64,000 bases of DNA. Origin: Argopecten irradians (lineage: Eukaryota > Mollusca > Bivalvia > Pectinida > Pectinidae). The number at the start of each line of letters is the position of its first letter. Within the stretch, counting starts at the first letter, position 1. Positions 10,540 to 20,649 of the stretch are shown piece after piece. The stretch is from the NCBI RefSeq assembly GCF_041381155.1, contig NC_091143.1, forward strand, positions 43,272,332 through 43,336,331, read 5' to 3'. The notes beneath the pieces are model-generated. The model was not told the DNA's origin. It did no database searches and saw nothing but the letters and a program-made list of their open reading frames with translations. The translations under genes and the position numbers were made by a program.

Positions 10540-10767
10540 CAGGGGATCTGAATGACTATGTGCTTGTTAAGTTTGTTATCGTTATTTCTTACAACTTACT
10601 GAAGGGATCTGTCTCAAATTCCATATGTAGGTTCCCCTAGTTATGCATATTGCGTTTTTGGTTTGATCGGTCAACAAGATCGCCGCCAGGCAGCCAATTT
10701 GGATTTTGATAGTTTAAGTTTGTTATCGCTATTTCTCAGAAAGTATTGAATGGATCATTCATATGTC
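10540..10767 (+). repeat. Pearl-like core array, middle piece
   Basis: About one and a half units of the same 155-bp core as 9075-9425. The piece ends where a SINE-like element is inserted in the middle of the unit (CATTCATATG joined to a TTTG tail). Confidence 0.75.
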
Positions 10768-11548
10768 TATTTGTTTGTTTGATTAATTAACGTCTTGTTA
10801 ACAGCTATGGTCATGTTAGGACGGCCTCCCATGGATGCGGTGTGTTGCGTGTATGTTGTGCGAGGTGCGTGTTTTGGGAGACTGCGGTATATTCATGTTG
10901 TGTCTTCTTGTATAGTGGAACTGTTGCCCTTTTTATAGTGCTATATCACTGAAGCATGCCGCCGAAGACACCAAGCAACACACCCCACCCGGTCACATTA
11001 TACTGACAACGAGCGAACAAGTCGTCCCACTCCCTGTATGCTGAGCGCTAAGCAGGAGCAGAAACAACCACTTTTATAGACTTTGGTGTGTCTCGGCCAT
11101 ACCAGCATACAGGGAGTGGAACGACTGGTTCGCCCGTTGTCAGTATAATGTGACCGGGTGGAGTGTGTTGCTTGGTGTCTTCGGCGGCATGCTTCAGTGA
11201 TATAGCACTAAAAAGGGCAACAGTTCCACTATACAAGAAGACACAACATGAATATACCGCAGTCTCCCAAAAACACGCACCCCGCACAACATACATGCAA
11301 CACACCACATACATGGGAGGCCGTCCTTACATGACCATAGCTGTTAATAGGACGTTAATTAATCAAACAAAGGAACCCAGAACCTTCCTCAAAGGGGCGA
11401 ACGCTCAACTCGAGGCCAAAAGTGAGGCATTAGGAAAGATGAATAAGTCAGTTAGGAAGAAGAGAAAAGATAAGATCATAAATTTAGTCGCCTTTTACAA
11501 TCATGCAATAGGGGCAGCAGGTACAATTCTTAAGCCCTACCTTCAGGG
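10768..11548 (-). mobile_element. SINE-like element interrupted by a second SINE-like copy
   Basis: The reverse copy runs 10768-11100 and resumes at 11371-11548 (GAACCCAGAACCTTCCTC to the head near 11545). The host element reads normally if the piece at 11101-11370 is removed. It is itself inserted in the core array. Confidence 0.8.
11101..11370 (+). mobile_element. Nested SINE-like element, 5'-truncated
   Basis: Starts at CCAGCATACAGGGAGTGGAA and ends in AATCAAACAAA. It lies in the opposite orientation inside the element at 10768-11548, so it is the younger of the two. Confidence 0.8.
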
Positions 11549-13010
11549 CTAGGTTCCCCTAGGGCCCTTGTTGTGCATATTGCATTTGAGGACCGATCGG
11601 TAAACAGGATGACCGCCAGGCAGCCATCTTGGATTTTGATAGTTATAGTTTGTTATTATTTCTCAGAAAGTACTGAAGGAATCTTTCAAATTTCATTTGT
11701 AGGTTCTCCTAGTTGTGCACATTGCATTTTTGGACCAATCTGTCAACAGGATAGCCATCTTGGATTTTGATAAAGTTTGTTATCGCTATTTCTCAGAAAG
11801 AATTGAATGAAATATTCTCAAATTTCACATGTAGGTTACCCTTGGGCCCTAGTTATGTATACTGCGTTTTTGGATTGATCGGTAAACAAGATGGCCGCCA
11901 AGCATCTTGGATTTGATAGTAAAAGTTTGTTATCGTTATTTCTAAGAAACTTTTGAAGGAATCTTTCTCAAATTTCATATGTAGGTTCCCCTAGGGCCCT
12001 TATTGTGCATATCGCATTTTGGGACCGATTTGTAAACCAGATGGCCGCTAGGCAGCCATCTTGAATTTTGAAAGTTAAAGTTTCTTATACTCATTTCTTA
12101 CAAATTACTGAAGGGATCTGTCTCGAATTCATATGTAGGTTCCCTTAGGGCTCTAGTTATGCATGTTGCGTTTTTGGTTTGATCGGTCAACAAGATCGCC
12201 GCCAGGCAGCCAATTTGGATTTTGATAGTTTAAGTTTGTTATCGCTATTTCTCAAAATTAATTGAATGGATCATATTCTCACATAAATCTATATATGTAG
12301 TTTTCCCCTATGGCTCTCGTTGTAGGATACGTAGCTGCATTTAGGACACCGATCAGGCAGCCATCTGCTTAGGTATATGATAATTAAAGACTTGTTATGT
12401 TATATCTCAGAAAGAACAGAAGGAAATATCTTTCTCAATTTCATAATTTTGGGTCCCCCTTGGGCCCTAGTCTAGTGGCAGTAAGCTTTATTGGACACTG
12501 ATCGCGGTAAACAAGATAAGCCGCTAGGCAGAGCACAAATCTTGATTTTGATAGTTAACAAGTTTGAAATCGCGTTATTTCTTACATCAAATTAACACTA
12601 CAGGATCTGTCTCCAAAATCCATATGAAGGTTTCCCCTATGAGCTTATTACTTAAGCATACTAGGGTTCTTTGGCTGTATCGGTACAGCGAGATTGCGGC
12701 ATAGGAATGCCCTCATAGATTTTGATACAGCTAAAAGTTTAGTTATCGTGATTTTCTTCAGAAAGTACTTGAAGGATATCTTACTCACAATGCGCAATAT
12801 GTAAGTGTTCCCCTAGGGGGGCCCTAGCTAGAGCAAAATTACATTTTGTGACCTTTTCCCCTACGGGCCCTAGAGTGTGCATATTTAGGCATATTGGGAT
12901 AGGGATGGGACCCGATACGTGTAAAACGGAGCTGGCCCGCCTGGAAAAGCCATCTTGGACTTTTAATATAATTTGTATAAAATTTGTTATCGCTATTTTC
13001 CTTTATCTCA
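11549..13010 (+). repeat. Pearl-like core array, main part (about 9 units)
   Basis: Units of about 155 bp each carry TATGTAGGTTCCCCTAGGGC, a GACCGAT...GTAAACAAGATGGC segment and GCCATCTTGGATTTTGATAG. Units up to about 12270 are clean. From there on they carry many one- to three-base insertions, which looks like raw-read error rather than biological decay. Confidence 0.8.
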
Positions 13011-14182
13011 GCAAGTCATCAGTTTTAGACTTCAATTCAAAACTCCTTAAATTAGAAATCATCCAGTATCTAAAGTTTTTGGGAATACCAACAATTTTTA
13101 CAAAAGTATACACATAGTACATTGTTTTTCCAAAACAGTCTCAAGATAAACCGATCAAGATGCCAACACCTAAATCGAGGACAGAGAAGTTACCATCAAA
13201 TTCAACATATCAAATGGTCATATCCAAGTTAATTTATTACTGATCAAAAACAAGTTCAGATGAGATTTGCAGTAGGAGTGGTCAATATTGTATCGCCAAG
13301 CAAAATGGATACACATGATAGTGTAACGTTAGAATCTAAAGGACTGAATAGCATGTGTGTTGTAACTTTGGTAGGTGAAACGACTACAATTGTAATTGTA
13401 TTATAATAGCCATAGCAAAACTATTGGGGATTCGATATCAGAGATTAACAGCTAATAACTATTTACATACAGATTACAGGGGGGGTGTGATATTACCTTC
13501 ATTAAAATCTAACACACATGTAACCTCAAGAAACGTTAAGTCCAAACTTGTAAAATACATTTAAGGAGTCGAAAAGCTTGACAAAAGAGGAGTAATAGTA
13601 CTTACGTGTACTACAGATAATGTAAGATAAACTTGTGCATTAGCATATTAAACTACGTCAATAAACAGATTCATAATTGTATCTGTATTTAAGTGGTGTT
13701 ACAGTTATTGCATTTTTTCACCATACAGACAAATCGATATAAACACTTTTAGAATTATAGACACTGTCCCCGTATCCCCTATTGTGCACTACGACTCAAC
13801 AAGAATTTTTGTTTTTTTATAGCAATTGAAATGCAATAAATGGGCATATAGTTAAGGTCAATCCACAACATTTGGTCCACAACTTTAATTCTTATTTTGA
13901 CAAATGCTCCATAGGTCTCAAATTGTATTAAAATGACTTCTTAAGATATTGTATTATGTAAAACATACATATAAACTAAGAAGTAGTCAAAGGATTCATT
14001 TAATATGGACCACTGCAGTTACAGAGTCTTAGCCTTACCTGTCGTCTTACACACTGTATCACTCCTATTGGTAACGGATCCGGCCCCGGTTGTTTGGTAT
14101 CTACTTCCGGAAACATTCGTACCCAAACAAAATGAGAGGGGTAACGTGCTAAATCGCTTTAAAAACCTCGATATTATTTAAT
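13011..14182. other. Non-coding stretch in a low-quality patch
   Basis: AT-rich. No repeat family or gene is recognised. It lies inside the error-rich interval of about 12270-14930, so weak open frames would be unreliable. Confidence 0.4.
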
Positions 14183-15126
14183 TTTGTTTATTGAAACCTA
14201 ACAAAATTAGAACAGTGAAACGCTTAACATTATAGATATGTCCCAAAACCATTGTATGTCGAAAATGAGAATAAAGTCTCGGTTATTGTAATTCAAACAT
14301 GTAACCTGGATGGGATTTCCTATGCAAATCTGAGAAAATTGCGTGAGAATATAGGTAGGGCGCTTAGAATTGTAGTACCTGCTGCACCCTATTGCATGAT
14401 CGTAAAAGGCGACTAAATTTAGGATCTTATCGTTTTCTTTTCTTCCTAACTGACTTTATCTTTCCTAATGCCTCCCTTGGCAAGGCAACCGCCTCACTTT
14501 TGGCCTTAAGTTGAGCGTTTCGCCCCCTGTGAGGAAAGGCTCTGGGTTCTGTCCCCTGGCCGAGACACAACCAAAGTCTATAAAAGTGGTAGTTTCTGCT
14601 CCTGCTTAGCGCTCAGTACACAGGGAGTGGGACGACTGGTTCGCCCGTCCTTTTCAGTATAATGTGACCGGGGAGGAATGTGTTTGCTTGGTGTCTTCGG
14701 CGGCATGCTTCAGTGATATAGCACTATAAAAAGGGCAACAGTTCTTCCACTATACAAGAAGACACAACATAAATATACCGCATTCTCCCCAAAACACAAT
14801 TACGCACCTCGCACAACATACACGCAACACCACCGCATGCATGGGAGGGGGCCGTCCTTACATGACCATTAGCTGTATTCATAGGACGTTAATTAATCAA
14901 ACAAACAAACATATCTCAAGATATCGGATGCATTTCTTTAAGGTAAGATGTTGAATGAAGAATAAGGATAGAACAAAAAACTATCTATCACTTCAAATGT
15001 ATCATAAATACATCATGTGTGCCATAATCGATGATGTTATAGTGAGCATGTGTTAACTAGAGTGTACGTGTTTGGTACGTACGAAATTCCGGTTTGGTAT
15101 TCATTAGTATATACGGGTTGGTTAAC
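14183..15126 (-). repeat. Left copy of a 370-bp inverted duplication
   Basis: On the minus strand it reads AATTCCGGTTTGGTAT ... ATGCATCCGATATCTTGAGA ... TCCCATCCAGGTTACATGTT ... GGTTTCAATAAACA. The same sequence lies on the plus strand at 16918-17272. This copy is split by the SINE-like insertion at 14354-14910. The AATAAA near the distal end suggests the segment may derive from a gene 3' end. Confidence 0.75.
14354..14910 (+). mobile_element. SINE-like element, full length
   Basis: Runs from GGTAGGGCGCTTAGAATTG to AATCAAACAAACAAAC. The paired copy at 16.9-17.3 kb lacks it, which gives a natural empty site. ATAT flanks it on both sides, so the duplication is short or blurred. The sequence carries extra bases relative to other copies, as does its surrounding patch. 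Confidence 0.85.
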
Positions 15127-15701
15127 AACCTGGTTAAAAATTTGAATCACAAATAAAAACATAGGATAACTTAATGAGAGTATTATCATTTTGTGCAGCT
15201 CAAATTAACATATTACACAGCAAGACCCGATACCATAATTACAATCATAGAAAAAAAAGTAAATTTATATACATGTAAGATTTGTAATCCTAGGCAGGTG
15301 TTTTGGCTAGCTTATAGATATATATATACTATACAGTATGTAGCTTCGTCATATCAAAAAATATATCGGGGAAAGCCGGGAAAAACACCGCACGCAATAA
15401 AATTATGCAACAATTAATTATTAAGCATTGTAAATACAAATCAAGTCTTAGAAACTTTTATACAAGTTTCCATACTCATGCGTAATGTTTACTCGTGGTA
15501 TTTTTGGGTTACTATGTTTTTTATTCACCCCCATTTGAGGAGACACATTTTCTCCCATACTTCGCAGGGATATCCCGCGGTTGCTAGGGAAAAGATAACT
15601 CTTTCTTACACAGGGGGGTTGTACGTGACATCATCAATACATGCGGGCGTAATAGCTCCGCGCATTGTAGTTGACATAAGTATGGGAGAAAAAGAATCAA
15701 A
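15127..15701. other. Non-coding stretch, no gene seen
   Basis: A 74-codon open frame at 15193-15417 is rich in Tyr/Ile/Lys and lacks a recognisable domain. Short inverted matches around GGAGACACATTTTCTCCCAT may belong to the hairpin that follows. Confidence 0.4.
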
Positions 15702-15838
15702 CATGGGTCTGTGAAGTAGATAGGGATATCACAACCCTCGTGAAAGATTTTGGCCGTCAACCTTCGGCAAGCTTCGGGTTGACCGGCCAAAATCTTTCGC
15801 TGGGGTTGAGATATCCCTGTCCACTTCACAGACCCATG
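15702..15838. repeat. Long hairpin with about 58-bp arms
   Basis: The left arm starts CATGGGTCTGTGAAGTAGAT and the right arm ends CCACTTCACAGACCCATG. The arms meet around a TTCGGCAAGCTTCGG loop. A few mismatches show it is not brand new. Probably a foldback MITE. Confidence 0.85.
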
Positions 15839-15896
15839 TAAGATTCTATTAATCTTTGTGTTCTATTTACAGATTCGCATTTCATTACATATAAAA

Positions 15897-16264
15897 TTAA
15901 TATTGATGCTCCACCGCCGACAGAGCATAAATTATATTCATCATTTGAACAATAATTGGTGTTTAATTGTGCAAATATATGTCTAATTAACACAAAAAAT
16001 AATATAAAAAGACTGATTTTCGCCTTTGGTGCATGCGCAATCCGTACTTCATTCTATATAGGATATAGTGCCGTGGAATTTTTTCAGGATGCAATTAATT
16101 TTTTTTCATATTTTTAACTTGAAGTCAAATTAAAAGCTCAAACTTTTCAGTGGTGGTAACGGTGTAAAGTAAGTAACTTTTGTAACTTAAGAAAAATACT
16201 TAATCGTCTGCTCCTGTTTTTGATAGTGAAAAAACACCATTTGTCAGCGGTGGAGCATCTTTAA
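15897..16264 (+). mobile_element. TTAA-flanked 360-bp MITE, copy 2
   Basis: Same family and interior as 1824-2191. The right end is canonical (GGAGCATCT then TTAA). The left end reads TTAATATTGATG directly before CTCCACC, and the same 12 bases TTAATATTGATG follow the right end. The left terminus therefore seems to have been replaced by flank sequence, or the duplication is longer than four bases here. Confidence 0.85.
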
Positions 16265-16476
16265 TATTGATGTCATGATATTTCTAAACCAATTTATTAA
16301 CAGTATAATCTCTCCCGTGATGTTATCTACATTGTTCAAGTGTTTATTTTTATGAAACAGCTTATATCCAATTCTCCATAATTTACTGGCTGTGGTGTCA
16401 TTTCAGTTGTTCGACTGCCCAATATCTATTTAAACAGCATTCCTATTGAAAAGAAAAAGGACGTATATGAAATCCT

Positions 16477-16563
16477 TGGAAAGACGTATCATCAGGAATC
16501 CCTCAAGGATCCGTGCTGGGCCCACTACTGTCCGTAATATTCGTGAACGATCTACCATTAATG
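16477..16563 (+). mobile_element. LINE reverse-transcriptase fragment
   Basis: Translation gives WKDVSSGIPQGSVLGPLLSV then IFVNDLPLM, the conserved palm region of non-LTR retrotransposon reverse transcriptases (usual form SGVPQGSVLGPLLF...INDL). The catalytic F/Y-x-DD box that should follow is missing and the frame ends soon afterwards. It is a short dead scrap. The clade cannot be told from so little. Confidence 0.85.
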
Positions 16564-16917
16564 TATATTCAAAATTATAAAATCATAAAATGTTTCGTAC
16601 GAAAATAGTCTGGTCAAACAAACAAAAAAGATTTCTTTCGTGCGTCCTTTTTGCTTGTTCGTTACTTTAAACGTTTGTTCGTTCCTTCAGTAAATCGGAT
16701 TTTACTATCCTCTGTGAAACGCGTTTTCTGTGTATATATCAGACAAGTGCCCTAGTTGTGCCTTTTGCTATTTCAAACCTTCCATTTTTGGTATTTTTTG
16801 TAGTCTTGGAAACTAGTCAAATTACCAAATTACTGTCTATTTTTGTAACCAGCTGGTTTTCTTTCAGTTTCACAATAAACGCATTAATAAATAACTCTTA
16901 CTAAGCGCAAGGGATTA
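16564..16917. other. Non-coding stretch with a weak repeat relative
   Basis: GTGCCTTTTGCTATTTCAAA and the following 60 bases resemble the two-copy repeat at 9430-9735. Nothing else is seen. Confidence 0.4.
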
Positions 16918-17272
16918 TGCCAACCAAACCGTATACAACAATTGAATATACCAAACCGGAATTTTTGTGCGTACCAAAAACGTACACTCTAGTTATAACA
17001 TGCTCGATAAACATCATCGACGATGGCAAAAAGGATGTATTTACGATAAATTTGAAGTGGTAGATAGTTTTTGTTCTACCCTAATTTGAAATGCATCCGA
17101 TATCTTGAGATATGTTCATATTTTCACGCATTTTTCTCAGTTTTGCACGGAAATACCATCCAGGTTACATGTTTGAATACAAATAAGGAGGCTTTATTCT
17201 CATTTTCACATAGAATTGTTGGATATATTAAATTTTTAAGCTTTCACTGTTCTAATTTTTGAAAGGTTTCAA
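16918..17272 (+). repeat. Right copy of a 370-bp inverted duplication
   Basis: Inverted partner of 14183-15126, uninterrupted. It ends at GGTTTCAATAAAC, directly before a SINE-like fragment. Confidence 0.75.
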
Positions 17273-17282
17273 TAAACAAGCT

Positions 17283-17420
17283 GACCGCTAAGCAGGAGTA
17301 GAAACTAACACTTGGTGTGTCTCGGCCAAGGGACACAACCAAAAGCCTACCTCACAGGGCCGAGCGTTTAACAGGAGGCCAAAAGTAATTCCGACGCCTT
17401 ACCTGCAGGGTGGCCGAAGT
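17283..17420 (-). mobile_element. SINE-like element, head fragment
   Basis: CTAAGCAGGAGTAGAAACTA through GTGTGTCTCGGCCAAGGGAC to CTTACCTGCAGGG, with an internal deletion of the AGGAAAGATAAAGTCAG segment. Confidence 0.75.
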
Positions 17421-18162
17421 TGAGGTGACAAATTTACAGGTTAAGTTTTTGCTAAAAAAATTTCTAAGAAAACCGCGACTACAAATCGTAATAATAATTG
17501 AACATAAATCCTAATGTTAGCGTCCATACTGGTTTCTAAAATTGGTGATTTTACCGAGAAAACATTTTGTTGTAGGTGCCGCGACGTCAATAAGTTGTAG
17601 TGCATGGGTGGTTTTGAAATGTAGCCTCTTCAGACGACATTAGTATCATATTGCATGAAATGAACTAGTTATACACTCGTAGGTATGACGCAAGGAAGTC
17701 ATTATTATAAGACTTTCTAAGCTATTTGGCATTATGCAGGGAGGTCATATAAGACTATCTAACTAGTGTTATGCAGGGAGATCATATATCAATTTCACTG
17801 TGCACATGTGACCACGATGCCGGCAAAATCAGTAAGTTTCGGTTTTTGGCTGATTGGTGGTTTTAGATGACGTTGATAGTATTCCATTGCTAATCGAAGG
17901 AAGAGTTTAACATGTTTTGTCTGAAAACCATATCAGTTTACTTTGAAAAGATATGCTTTTAACAAAGAAGGCGCAAGAAAAAAGATCATATATATTACGG
18001 AGGTCAGTGTAAGCACACTTAACTTGGTCGATCGCAGAACATGGATAGCTATAGCTTGATCATAAAAAGGATCCTGTCGGAGGAGATATTAAAGATGTCG
18101 CTTATTACGTTATGTTTTCTTTGGTTTGTTATATTTACGTTCTATTGTCATTTCAATATCGG
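17421..18162. other. Non-coding stretch with a short duplicated motif
   Basis: ATTATGCAGGGAGGTCATAT and TTATGCAGGGAGATCATAT repeat about 45 bp apart near 17735-17790. No gene is recognised. Confidence 0.45.
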
Positions 18163-18373
18163 ATGTGTTGCTTGGTGTCTTCGGCGGCATGCTTCAGTGA
18201 TATAGCGCTATAAAAAGTACAACAGTTCCACTATACAAGAAGACGCAACATGAATATACCGCAGTCCTCCAAATCACGCATCTCGCACAACATACACACA
18301 GCATACATGGGAGGCCGTCCTTACATCACCATAGCTGTTAATAGGACGTTAATTAATCAAACAAACAAACAAA
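18163..18373 (+). mobile_element. SINE-like element, 5'-truncated
   Basis: Starts within TGTGTTGCTTGGTGTCTTCG and ends in AATCAAACAAACAAAC. Confidence 0.8.
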
Positions 18374-18394
18374 TTCAGTATCGCTTCTCGCATA

Positions 18395-18657
18395 TGTGGC
18401 GTCTTGCACATGTGAAGTGCAAGTTTTTAGAAGATTGGTATATACATGTTGTGTATTGTAAAGTGGAATTCTTGCCCTTTATAGTGCTATATTACTTAGG
18501 CATGCCGCCGAAGACACCAAACAACACACTACATCCGGTCTTACGATGCAGACAACGGGCGAACCAGTCGTCCCTCTCAATCTCCGTTATGCTGAGCGCC
18601 GGGGTTAAAAGTGTCTAAGTAAGGCATGAGGAAGAAGAAAATTAGTAAGAAAGAAGA
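18395..18657 (-). mobile_element. SINE-like element, old and degraded
   Basis: Reverse copy with recognisable CATGCCGCCGAAGACACCAA, CGGGCGAACCAGTCGTCCC and, after a deletion, GGAAGAAGAAAATTAGTAAG. It is much more diverged than its neighbours. Confidence 0.7.
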
Positions 18658-18964
18658 GTGATTGTCATTATGGGAATTAAAATTAAATCTTATTCTTTAA
18701 TTCCTAACTGAGAGTCAGATATATCGTGTGCAGTTCTTTGCTGGCATACGTTAATTACACGCCACACGTATGGGAGACTGTCCTTGAATCAATAGAACAA
18801 ATGACTTATTAATCGTAGTATTTGACTGAAACAATTCTGAGCCATTCAATAACGAGATGGCGTCACATCAAGTAATTCATTTTGACAAAATCCTACTACA
18901 TTGTATACAATATACATTTCTCCCTCAGTATAATTTCCGTGTACAATGCTATATAATCAAAACA
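18658..18964. other. Non-coding stretch downstream of the minus-strand GY-rich gene
   Basis: A faint SINE tail piece (ACGTATGGGAGACTGTCCTT) near 18767. Nothing else is seen. Confidence 0.4.
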
Positions 18965-18987
18965 AAAATATTATTTTTTGCAAATAT

Positions 18988-19001
18988 TTTATTGTTTTAT
19001 T
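18988..19001 (-). terminator. Polyadenylation signals of the minus-strand GY-rich gene
   Basis: Two AATAAA hexamers on the minus strand (AAATAAAACAATAAAATA) lie about 65-75 bp into the predicted last exon, which starts at 19064 after a TTCTTTCTCATTGTAG acceptor. Confidence 0.7.
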
Positions 19002-19326
19002 TCCGGACTTGTGAAAGGAATCTCGGCAATATATAAGATGATAGATAAAGATGAATTAGTTGATCTACAATGAGAAAGAAATCCATTTTAGTAATTGATA
19101 AGATTAGCGTTTAGTCTATTTTCTATAAGAAAAAAAAAGATTGAAAAAAATACATTGCATTCGGACTATTTTAAGAACTTATCTCATTTATTCAGAATAT
19201 ATTTATTTTTTTATCAATTATTATTAACATGCAGATATATTTTCAATGAGTGGCACTTTAAACATGATACTTTTCATTATGTCATTATGTATAGCAAACA
19301 ATTGTTTACCTGGAATTTTTAAGGTT

Positions 19327-20067
19327 TCAATATCCCCCGATTACAGGACTCGGTCTCATAAATCTGCTTCCGTATCCACGTCCGAAACTTCCCAGTCCGT
19401 AGTCTCCGACGCCGCTGCCGATGAAGTTGGCTAATCTAGGCCTGTATCCATTATAGCCCGAAAATCCTAGATCTCTTCCGTATCCATAGTTAACAAATGG
19501 TCCAGGTTGATAGGAAATGGGATTATCTGATAAAGAATAGGCTGAACATGTATAAAATTATCTAAGGAGTGATACACATATACTAATATAACATAGGATG
19601 TTTAAAAAACACATATTTTTGTCGCGTTGCAAAAAGGCGACTTATCTATTACTTAATATTTGCTTTTATCGCCTCATGTTTTGCCATGATTTTAGCCTTT
19701 GGAAAAAAGGCTCCTGGTTCTGAACCCTGGCCAAGACACACCATAATTAATCTATAAAAGTGCTTCAAACCCAAGCCAACCAACATCATAAGATAACATT
19801 TTTTGACGATAATGGTTTTTTATTATTATTATAACGACATGGTTTCAGTCAGGTTATTTTCCTTCTAACGTTTGATCATACGCGACTTACGTGAGCGCCG
19901 CCGACGAGTCGAGAAGTTGACTAATTTTGATATTTGGATACAGTTGCTGTAAAGCTGTTAAGTATATATTGGGACAACGTTTGCAAATATCAAAGTGATA
20001 ACTTACCATCATAATGACATAAAGCACCGGCCACGAGACAGAACAGGAGGAACACTACTTTTATCAT
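19327..20067 (-). CDS. Secreted Gly/Tyr-rich small protein, paralogue A (86 aa)
   Basis: Two coding exons, 20007-20067 and 19327-19526, joined across a 480-bp intron (G|GTAAGT ... TTTATCAG). The first gives a 17-residue signal peptide, MIKVVFLLFCLVAGALC, followed by HYD. The second gives a body rich in Gly and Tyr with a conserved end: GSFGRGYGSRFMRPSPVIGG then Y and stop. A 5'UTR exon (about 20572-20617) ends ACGTTTAG|GTAAGT and splices to 20086 (TTCCAG|TCTCC). The body exon continues to a donor at 19310 in the 3'UTR, and the last exon starts at 19064. ATG at 20067 has a good context (CCGCCACC). Exon 2 is 80 bp, the same length as in the divergent paralogue at 22861. Small GY-rich secreted proteins of molluscs are often matrix, byssus or defence proteins. 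I do not recognise this one and assign no function. There are no cysteines in the mature part, so no disulfide knot. Confidence 0.85.
19640..19770 (+). mobile_element. SINE-like element fragment in intron 2 of paralogue A
   Basis: Contains the B-box-like GGTTCTGAACCC and CTGGCCAAGACACACCATA, then AATCTATAAAAGTG. Diverged, so an old insertion. It is antisense to the gene. Confidence 0.65.
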
Positions 20068-20642
20068 GGTGGCGGGTAAATGGAGACTGGAACAGATTTT
20101 TAAAATATCATATGGAAAAAAGAAAAAATACATAATTATGTCCCCCCCCCCCCCCAAACAAAGTGGGAGGGCATATTATTTTTGCTCGGGTTATTATTAT
20201 TATTATTTTCTTCCGCCGGAATGGTTTCCGACACTTTTCTCGGAACACAGAACCTCTACATAACTGATTAAATCAACATAAATCAACAAATTAACCAAAT
20301 GTACATGAAGATGAACCCGTCAGCAAGACTTTTATAGTACTACAATACAGCCATGATCACTACCAAACCAATTCCTCTGAAAATAGCGTGATATTAGGTA
20401 TGTACATTTTAGGAGACCCTGAATTCCGATATAAAATTACTTTATGATTAAATCCCTTAACAAGATGCTTACGCTTACAAAATGTATTTTACAAAGAAAA
20501 CTTAATACTAAAGCACTTGAGTGAAACACAATGATGTTCACTATCATCAAAGCAAAAATAGACACACTTACCTAAACGTCGATAGAGTATGGTTTTGAGT
20601 GAAGATTGTGATTGGTTTGCTGAAGTCTTCGTTTCATATTTA

Positions 20643-20649
20643 ATTTATA
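20643..20649 (-). promoter_or_regulatory. TATA box of paralogue A
   Basis: TATAAAT on the minus strand, about 30 bp upstream of the predicted 5'UTR exon. From here to the donor the sequence follows the same order as the promoter of paralogue B (TATAAAT, GAAAC, CAAACCA, TCTCAA or ATCTTCA, CGACGTT(T/C)AG). Confidence 0.7.

Noticed and set aside
8311-11552. Open frames of 72-129 codons at 8311, 8402, 11048 and 11163, and a similar one at 32568
   Set aside because: All lie within SINE-like copies. The longest spans a nested insertion, so it cannot be an ancestral gene.
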